A stretch of 64,000 nt of DNA from Hexactinellida sp. DTS-2022 (Eukaryota > Porifera > Hexactinellida). The stretch covers positions 3,534,001 through 3,598,000 of the forward strand of contig JAPNXP010000009.1 in NCBI GenBank assembly GCA_028753945.1, written 5' to 3'. Numbering within the stretch: position 1 is the stretch's first letter; every line of letters begins with the position of its first letter. This document shows positions 57,672 through 64,000 of the stretch, piece by piece. The notes under the pieces were generated by a model. It saw nothing but the letters and a program-made list of their open reading frames with translations, had not been told where the DNA came from and ran no database searches. The translations under genes and the position numbers were made by a program.

Positions 57672-59225
57672 ATGGCAGAACTTCCGAGTGAATATTTCAC
57701 TTTAACCCGGTCTCAGAGAGGAGCAATGAAACTAGTTTATGGGAAGCAGAGGAAAATTGGAGAGATGACGCATTGGCTGTGTGAACAAAGAGGCTTTTGC
57801 AAGGCGATTATGCATACCAAAGGCGCAGAGATTATTAAACGGATGAATGTTCATCTCCATGCACCAGATGGAAAGACAGCTATTTGCTGTGAAGTGAAGG
57901 CTAGAATAAAGAGAAAAGCTATAGACTCGCAAGATAGCTCCCATCAGATAATAGGCGAAAGTCTTCAAACTATATCGGAGGGTGTTGCTGCTATGTTACC
58001 GAAGCTCGATAGCCTCAAGCGCTCCATACAACGTCAGCGAGTGCGCCATCTAGCAGCTCCAGTACAACCAGCTACTTTGGAGCACCTCAATCTCCCGGAA
58101 GAATACAAGAAAACTTCTAATGGCGAACAATTCCTCCTCTACGATTCAGGTTCAGACACGCAGAGGATTCTCATCTTTGGTACACAAAGGAACCTGGAGA
58201 TGTTGAAGTTATCCAGGATTGGTTAGCTGATGGGACGTTTAAGACAGCTCCTTCACTATTCACCCAAGTATACGTAATTCGTGCTTTGCGTGGAGGCCCT
58301 GATCTAATGAAGTATGGCCATCTATTGCCAAGTCTCTTTGTACTCCTACCAAACAAGACAGAGGCTGTGTATTCCAAAATGTGGGAACAAATCCAGCTTC
58401 TTTGTCCCCAAGCCGATCCTGCTGAAATGTTGATGGATTTTGAGAAGGCTGCGATTAACAGTTTCGAGCGCAGATGGCCCACTTGTATTGTGAAAGGTTG
58501 CTTCTTCCACCTCGCACAAAATCTATGGCGCAAGGTACAAGCAGCTGGAATGCAAGTCACATATTCCCAGGACGAAGAATTAGCTATCCGTATCAGAATG
58601 ATACCAGCTCTGGCATTTGCTGCTCCTCATGAAGTACCTGCTCTATTTGCTGAAGTGGCTGGTCAGCTCCCTACGCCTGAGACAGACGATTTTATACAGT
58701 ACTTCGAGAGGACCTATATCGGACGTACACTCCCAGGTGGTGCATTTCAGCAAGCACTGTTCCCTATCAGCATGTGGAACCATCACTTTGATACGGCATA
58801 TGGCATACCTAGGACAACGAATGCGGTGGAAGCATGGCATCGCAGCTTCAATGCGACTGTTGGGTGCCATGGTAATGCGGAAATGGTTCGATTTTTTCAA
58901 AATAGGAAATAGTTCGAACAAAAAAGGAAATAGTTCGAATTTCATTTTGTATTGTTGGACCATGGATTCAAGCCGGGATTTTCTCATATCCATGGTGCAA
59001 CAACACAAAAAAATTCGAACAATTTCCGGTTTTGGTTTTTCGAACAATTTCCGGTTTTAGTTTTTCGAACCATTTCCAGCATACCGGGTGCCATCACCCG
59101 AATATTTGGAAGTTTATTACTGCGTTGAAGTGTGAACAAGGTCTGGTTGAGATAAGGCAAGTCAAGTATATAGCTGGTGATCAGCCATATAAGCGGAAAG
59201 CTGCGCAAGCAATGAAAAAGCCTTG
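57672..59225 (+). pseudogene. MULE transposase with FLYWCH-type N-terminus
   Basis: ATG 57672. A FLYWCH-like zinc module (about 57690-57860, WLCEQRGFCKAIMHTKGAE with H-x-H in NVHLHAPDG), a linker, then RILIFGTQRNLEMLKLS. A one-base loss near 58222 shifts the frame into WLADGTFKTAP, the first catalytic Asp block. 58286-58870 holds LLPNKTEAVYSKMW, LMDFEKAAINSF (second Asp), KGCFFHLAQNLWRKVQ and TNAVEAWHRSFNATVGCH (Glu). A 215-bp insertion interrupts after GCH; the gene resumes HPNIWKFITALKCEQGLVEI to TGA 59225. Apart from these two lesions it is intact, so inactivation is recent. Confidence 0.9.
58871..59085. mobile_element. 215-bp MULE-type MITE inside the MULE gene
   Basis: GGGTGCCAT at 58862-58870 and 59086-59094 is an exact 9-bp duplication. 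Ends GGTAATGCGGAAATGGTTCG and CGAACCATTTCCAGCATACC. Inner sequence repeats GGAAATAGTTCGAA / TTCGAACAATTTCCGG. Removal restores the codons for GCHHPNIW. Confidence 0.9.
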
Positions 59226-59571
59226 AGGGAATTAGTTGGGAGCTATCTACACCGTCCCAGGGTTGAATTCTTAAGGGGTGTAGCACATCATTTCAAAATG
59301 GGAAGTGACTAAACAAAATACACTGTTATAATGCATTCATTATTATTTAAATTTTATATTAAAAGTTATTATGACTGTGCAAATATTACAGTTCCTAAAC
59401 TACATTTGTTCCAACATTGTACGAGTTCATTAATTGTCCAATCAGATTTGTTGCGAGTTGTCGCGTTGCGAGTTGTCGGTGTTGCGAGTTGTCGCGTTGC
59501 CAGTTGTCGGTGTTGCGAATTGTCGTGTTGCGAATTGTCGTGATGCGAGTTGTCGTACTCCCCATTGAGAT

Positions 59572-60104
59572 TCTCAAAAATATTAATATATAAAAACACG
59601 ATTATTCTTTGATTGTTTGTTTCTGTTTTGTCCAGAATTAATAAGAAAATCATAAGTTTGCATTTAAGGGTAATTTAATTAACACGCTAACAACGATCTA
59701 TGAGAAAGCAAATTTTGGTACAATAGCACTATCTTACATGGCCTACTTTTTCAATGATGGCCAAAATCACTGTATGCACGTGATAGAACACGTCGAGACA
59801 TGAAGATTAAGGGAAAGATCGCTAAAATTAGTCAAGAAACAAAAGTTAAATTTTTTCTAGCTCATAAGCCAAACTCTATGGGAAAAATTGAAATCATCAC
59901 TGAAGCCAATTATACCATAAAATAGTATTGTAGTAGCATAGCTATGTACATACAAGCCAATTACGTGTCTAACATTTCGCTTCGTTATTAGGGTGTCAGA
60001 TTCATTTTATCAGATTCCTATTCGAAATATCAAACCTCCTATTTCAAATTATTCTACAAAATGCAAAGCTACAATATTCATTATTTCAACTATTATGAGA
60101 TTCT
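59572..60104. other. no gene; MITE tip fragment
   Basis: ACATGGCCTACTTTTTCAAT at 59737 resembles one tip of the 11962 MITE family. Nothing else recognised. Confidence 0.35.
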
Positions 60105-60245
60105 TAATTGGAGTGGGTCAGAATTCAAATGACTGACTTGGGTAGTTTATATTTTATGGCTGTATCCTCTCCTCCGAACAAAATTTCATTAACTAAGAGT
60201 CAAAATTTCAGGATATGTCTCATGGGTTACAGATGTCACCTGTAT
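60105..60245 (-). repeat. dispersed repeat R2, copy 3 (partial, inverted)
   Basis: Reverse complement contains CCATGAGACATATCCTGAAA, CTTAGTTAATGAAA and CCAAGTCAGTCATTTGAATT, matching block 2 of copies 1 and 2. Confidence 0.55.
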
Positions 60246-60437
60246 TTCAATCCCGATCCTTTTTCCTGATGTCTCTTACTTTTAAATAAATCCCATAAAT
60301 CCAGTCAGTCTTAATAAATTTACCAACAGTATGGCAATTTTCGAGTTGTTAATTCCTTTAGATTCTAATTTAAACAAGCTGAATATACATTTAGAATCAA
60401 ACCAAGTTATTTGTAGTTATTTTTATTATCTATTAAC

Positions 60438-61305
60438 CAGGAGCCTTATTCACTATCATTTCTTAAACTTAATTAAACTTAAACTAAGTCTAAACAAAGT
60501 TTTGAATTAGTTTATGCTATGTTTATTCAACTTGGCAAAACTTATCTGCAAACTTAAGAAAACTTAAACTTAATTTCCCTTAAATTTAACTTAAATTATT
60601 ATTTCCTCGGAATCTACGAACATTTTACTAGATCAATCTATTACCTTCCTTAAATGCAAATTATATTCCAATTAAATATCAAAACACGATTCCACCATCC
60701 AAAAATCAGGATATAGTACAGTAGTGTTTGTATACTACAAGAATGTGAGGTAAATAAATGAATTAATAAAATAATTGTCAAATAAAAGATATTAAAATGA
60801 AAAAAAAACATATTAAAATGAAAAAATCAGTTAAGTCTGGAAGAACTAGACTTAAATTTCTTCTATCGCACATTTAATCTACCTTGATTGATATTAGACT
60901 TCAAATAAACTTTAAATATTTCTTCTTTGTTCCTAATAATTTGACATTAATTGCGCTCAAAAATAAAATAAAGAAATATATATTTTAAATGATAAATAAT
61001 AAATAAGCACTTGCCATAACTAAATTATACATTAGTTTTGTATTTAATTAGGATAATGCTCTATTCTAATCATATTTACCTTAACTTTATTTTTAAATTC
61101 GGTCTTAAGATCGATCTTAAGTTCGATCTTCATTCTTAGTGAATACACGTAGCTCTAAGTCGGTCTGAAGATTGACCTTAGTACTTCTTAGTGAATACGG
61201 CCGCAAACTTAGTTTGCTTCGTGAATACTGACTTAATTTCAGACTAGGTTTATGCTTAGTTTAAGCACAAACTAAGTTTAAGAAGTTTAAAGAATAAGGC
61301 CCCAG
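60438..61305. mobile_element. inverted-end element, CAGGAGCCTTATTCAC
   Basis: Ends CAGGAGCCTTATTCAC and GAATAAGGCCCCAG, with AACTTAATTAAACTTAAACT and AAACTTAGTT arrays inward. Near the right, GTGAATACGGCCGC and TAGTGAATACACG look like internal ends of a related element. No target duplication found. Confidence 0.6.
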
Positions 61306-61923
61306 ATTATTTAAAGTGATCGTGATGGATCAAAAATCCATTTCGAAAGTATGATAAGTAAAATTAGCACTTACAACTTTCTCCTGTTAATCAGCCTAGT
61401 ACATGTAAACAGCAATAAAAGTGATGCATATTTGCTGATTTGAAATAAATAAGGACTAGTACGCGAAAAGCGGACATCTCTCTACAATGGACAAAATCAT
61501 TGCCCCCAACGTGTCGGTTATTCGCAGACTTCACTGTATTCGGTAAGTAATCATATGAATTTATAGTAACTAAAGAATGAGTAGAACAAAGAACGTTTAT
61601 AAATATTTACTGTAAATAAGTGAATAATATCGATCCCAAATGTTCTATATCCAGCTATCATTAAATAGAATATACTGTACATACACCATTCGAGTGAATT
61701 AACTGTTTGCATGTAAGAAAAATTGTCCTGTGTATGTCAAGACTTATTTGAAATGTTGCATGCAACTTGTATGCAAATAGAGCTGTGTTCTATTTAAATG
61801 CAACGCGTTACTTAATAATTCATTGGATTGTAGGTAACAAATTTGAATCGTGTATGGTGAACTTTATCTAATCGATTAATAATTTAGGAAATGGATGCCA
61901 CTGCATCGTAGATTATCAATTGT
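61306..61923. other. no gene; possible MITE at 61455-61540
   Basis: ACGCGAAAAGCGGACATC and, inverted, TACAGTGAAGTCTGCGAATA suggest a diverged pogo-type MITE. The rest is AT-rich. Confidence 0.35.
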
Positions 61924-62253
61924 TTAATAATAAATTACAGGAAGCAAATTACAGGAAGTACAATTAACAACTGGGTATTGATCGCTTATTTCTTTAATTA
62001 ATTTGGAGAAAGTAGCTTCTACATTTATTTTTCTCCAACATATTTCTGCCAAATAGGTGTCCAATAGTTCCGAGTTAGTAGTCATTGAATTCCTCATCCT
62101 TTTTTCGCTTGACCCTGAGTACATTCCACAGTTTGGGTATGTAATCCAGTGGTGGGATTTACAAAATCTAAGCTGTGGTTAAAGGTTAAGTGTTGGAATG
62201 TGCTAGCAGGAATTAAATTATACAAGGCCCATTCATCAGAGTAGATACTCAAG

Positions 62254-62625
62254 CAGACATGGGGTCAATCCTTTTCAAAAGGGCTTAATTCCAAGCCCAT
62301 CCCTTATGGGAAGGGCTTAAGCCCAAGCCCTTATGGGAAGGGCTTAAGCCCAAGCCCTTTTCTAAGCCCTTTTTGAAAAGGGCTTAAGTCCAAACTCAAG
62401 TCCATAATAAAGGGCTAAAGTCCTTTTACTCTAATTATTTAGAAATCCATACCGTATTATATTGAATAAGTGCCTTGAAAAAGGGCTTGAAAAGGATTGA
62501 AGCTCACTATAAAGGGATTAAGTCCAAGTCCGGACTTTAGCCCTTTTATTAAAGGAGGATTTAAGTCCGGATTTAAGCCATCTCAAAAATGGGCTTAAGG
62601 CCTTTGAGGCTTGGCCCCATGCCTG
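62254..62625. mobile_element. MITE of GGGCTTAAG arrays
   Basis: Ends CAGACATGGGGTCAATCC and GGCTTGGCCCCATGCCTG; interior of AAGGGCTTAAGCCCAAGCCC-type palindromes. It lies between PGTTI and YSDEW in the Merlin gene. Flanks share only part of an 8-bp word, so the duplication is decayed or absent. Confidence 0.75.
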
Positions 62626-62675
62626 TACTATATAGTAGTCCCAGGGAGAATATACTGTTGTATGATCGGGAGTCC

Positions 62676-63186
62676 CAGGGTTGGAAATAAATCATTTATT
62701 TTTTTCTCAAATCAAATCATTTAGATTAAAATTATATCAAATCATTTCAAATCAAATCAAATGAAATATCTGAAATTTCAAATCAAATCAAATCAAATAT
62801 TTGAAATATTTGAAACTTTCAAATCATTTCCGAATCACTGTCAAAACGTTTAAAAATTTTGAAAATGATCTTATATATTTGAAATTGAATTGAAAATGAC
62901 GCGAAATTATATTAAAGCGATTTGGAAACGATTTGAAAATGATTTAAAGAATATGATTTGAAAATTATCTAAAATGATTTGAAAAATGATTCGAAAATGA
63001 TTTGAAATAATTTCAAATCAAATCATTTGAGAATTCAAATATCTTCAAATCAAATCAAATCAAATCATTTGAGGATTCAAATAATTTCAAATCAAATCAA
63101 ATCAAATCATTTGAGAATTCAAATTCTTTTAAATCAAATCAAATCAAATCAAATATTTGAAATATTTGATCAGATTTACAACACTG
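62676..63186. mobile_element. MITE of TTTGAAAT/ATCAAATC arrays
   Basis: Ends CAGGGTTGGAAATAAATC and ATTTACAACACTG; interior of CAAATCAAATC and GATTTGAAAATGATT arrays. Inserted in the Merlin gene; both flanks contain a CTCCCGAT/TCCCGAAT word, a possible decayed duplication. Confidence 0.7.
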
Positions 63187-63751
63187 AGATTCGGGACTCA
63201 AGTTTTGCTGTCCGATCAAGTACAGGGATCATAAAAACCTCCTTTGTCTCTCTATCAATCCCTCCAAATATCCATTGACCAGAAAGTAATCGACCTCAGG
63301 AATATTTTCTGTGACCGAATTTTGATTCATCTATTTCAACAATATGTCCAGGTCCGTCAATTGGTTAGGGAATACTAGTTAAAATACTTCAACACACAAG
63401 TCACGAATAAAGTTCTTCAATCAGTGAATGTATGTTCTCCCCAACCAAGATTCTTGTGTAAAAATGCCGTTGTTTGCAGATTATCAGCCCAGAAATAGAG
63501 AAATTCTACCAATTCGGGTAATGGTACATTGGAACCTTCGAAAAATGAACCAATTCTCAGTGACGCGAACTTTTTGCAGTTTTTCCCGTACATCACCTAT
63601 TTCCTTCTGATATACATGCAAATGCTCCAGGACGGATCATGCTACCCTATTTACATAGCATCCCTCTAGCTAAAAGCCGATTTGTCTCCAACCACATGAT
63701 ACAGGTATCTTCGTCTATAGTGACAGCACGAAAAAGTTGTTTTAATGTCAT

Positions 63752-64000
63752 TTCATTATCAGTCGGGAAGATAGTAGGAACAATAAAAGGTTGGAATGAA
63801 GGAGCAATTGCCATTAATGATCAATGAAAGAATAATTACGTGTGATATGTAAATGTTCAAATTTAGAATTGTCGTCTCTGGAACTTATTTATATTCATAT
63901 AAGTGGTGATTTGTATGTAATTTTGGAATTTAAGTTATCTAAGGTCTTTACCACTTGTAGTTTGCATGACACTTTTATGAAACCAACAATTGTTTAACAA
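63752..64000. other. 5' flank of the Merlin relic; no gene
   Basis: AT-rich window edge. The Merlin TIR may lie here or beyond, but no matching inverted end was found. Confidence 0.3.

Larger units (their letters stand above)
57372..59562. mobile_element. Mutator-like element (MULE), 2.2 kb
   Basis: CATTGAGAT is repeated exactly at 57363-57371 and 59563-59571, a 9-bp target duplication diagnostic of Mutator-like insertion. The ends (GGGAGTACGAC and GTCGTACTCCC) lead into inverted arrays of CGACAACTCGCAACAC and then a shared unique part (CAAATCTGATTGGACAATTA, TACAATGTTGGAACAAATGT); TIRs about 170-190 bp. It carries one transposase gene on the plus strand. Confidence 0.93.
61924..63751 (-). 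pseudogene. Merlin (IS1016/ISXO2-like) transposase relic
   Basis: Minus strand from ATG 63751 (MTLKQLFRAVTIDEDTCIMW, LETNRLLARGM), through a stop and shifts, to GSFFEGSNVPLPELVEFLYF and WADNLQTTAF, the conserved GSFFE block. Then GPGHIVEIDESKFGHRKYS (first catalytic Asp), a stop, GQWIFGGIDRETKEVFMIPV and LDRTAK. MITE 62676-63186 intervenes; PIIQQYILPGTTI follows; MITE 62254-62625 intervenes; then IYSDEWALYNLIPAS (second Asp), NHSLDFVNPTTGLHTQTVEC (Glu) and MTTNSELLDTYLAEICWRKI to the C-terminus. The block order matches Merlin/ISXO2-type transposases. Three or more stops plus two insertions: inactive. TIRs of the Merlin element itself were not seen. Confidence 0.85.

Noticed and set aside
58643-59286. 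Open frames antisense or out of frame to the MULE gene
   Set aside because: Shadows of the transposase coding strand and of the nested MITE.
62254-62625. Exact 8-bp duplication around the GGGCTTAAG MITE
   Set aside because: Flanks ATATAGTA and CTTGAGTA (coding strand) agree at only half the positions; not claimed.
63027-63278. 83-codon plus-strand frame with SNQIKSNH repeats
   Set aside because: Reads through the ATCAAATC array of a MITE into the antisense of the Merlin gene.
1-64000. tRNA, rRNA, CRISPR or bacterial operon structure
   Set aside because: No cloverleaf, conserved rRNA block, spaced direct repeat array or Shine-Dalgarno-led gene series was seen by eye.

Overview
This is a nuclear window from an animal genome. 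It is AT-rich, it has spliceosomal introns (some only 52-62 bases long), and it carries animal-type gene families: a caspase-fold/SH2 protein, an RFX transcription factor exon and ROMO1. The phylum cannot be fixed from the sequence. The short introns, the dense and varied DNA transposons and the P-like/THAP elements suggest an invertebrate, perhaps a non-bilaterian.

Host genes are few. Three are recognisable, all on the minus strand: an RFX winged-helix DNA-binding exon (30.0-30.3 kb), a complete single-exon ROMO1 gene (56.9-57.2 kb), and a long open exon (49.5-51.5 kb) that fuses a catalytically dead caspase domain to three SH2 domains. The last is the most interesting object in the window. 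Several further exon-like stretches have good splice sites but no recognised family (3.2-4.2, 9.3-9.7, 17.0-17.5, 21.7-21.9 and 39.1-39.4 kb). The 9.5 kb one carries a 2A-like IEINPGP motif after a hydrophobic segment.

Most of the rest is transposable-element material, much of it nested. Region by region: 0-0.9 kb, 3' part of a P-like transposase; 1.4-3.0 kb, long-inverted-repeat element; 5.3-9.2 kb, a 3.85 kb element with ~245 bp TIRs and an unnamed transposase relic; 10.6-12.9 kb, another transposase relic split by two MITEs; 14.7-16.9 kb, hAT MITEs and a dispersed repeat called R1 here; 18.5-21.6 kb, pogo-type MITEs and a THAP relic; 22.5-24 kb, mariner relic plus MITE; 25.1-29.2 kb, P-like element with a hAT insertion; 31.0-32.1 kb, hAT element; 32.2-36.8 kb, Helitron lacking its nuclease domain; 37-41 kb, hAT MITE, foldback and a second mariner; 42.6-43.6 kb, Ty3/gypsy integrase relic; 44.4-47.6 kb, hAT transposase relic with two insertions; 51.7-53.8 kb, MITEs and R1 copies; 54.3-55.7 kb, CR1/L2-type LINE; 57.4-59.6 kb, Mutator-like element with an exact 9-bp target duplication; 61.9-63.8 kb, Merlin transposase cut by two MITEs.

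Exact 8- or 9-bp target-site duplications were read directly for eight insertions and near-exact ones for three more, so the order of nesting can be reconstructed at several places. No tRNA, rRNA or CRISPR array was seen. Exon borders, superfamily names and start codons are read by eye and are inferences unless stated otherwise.
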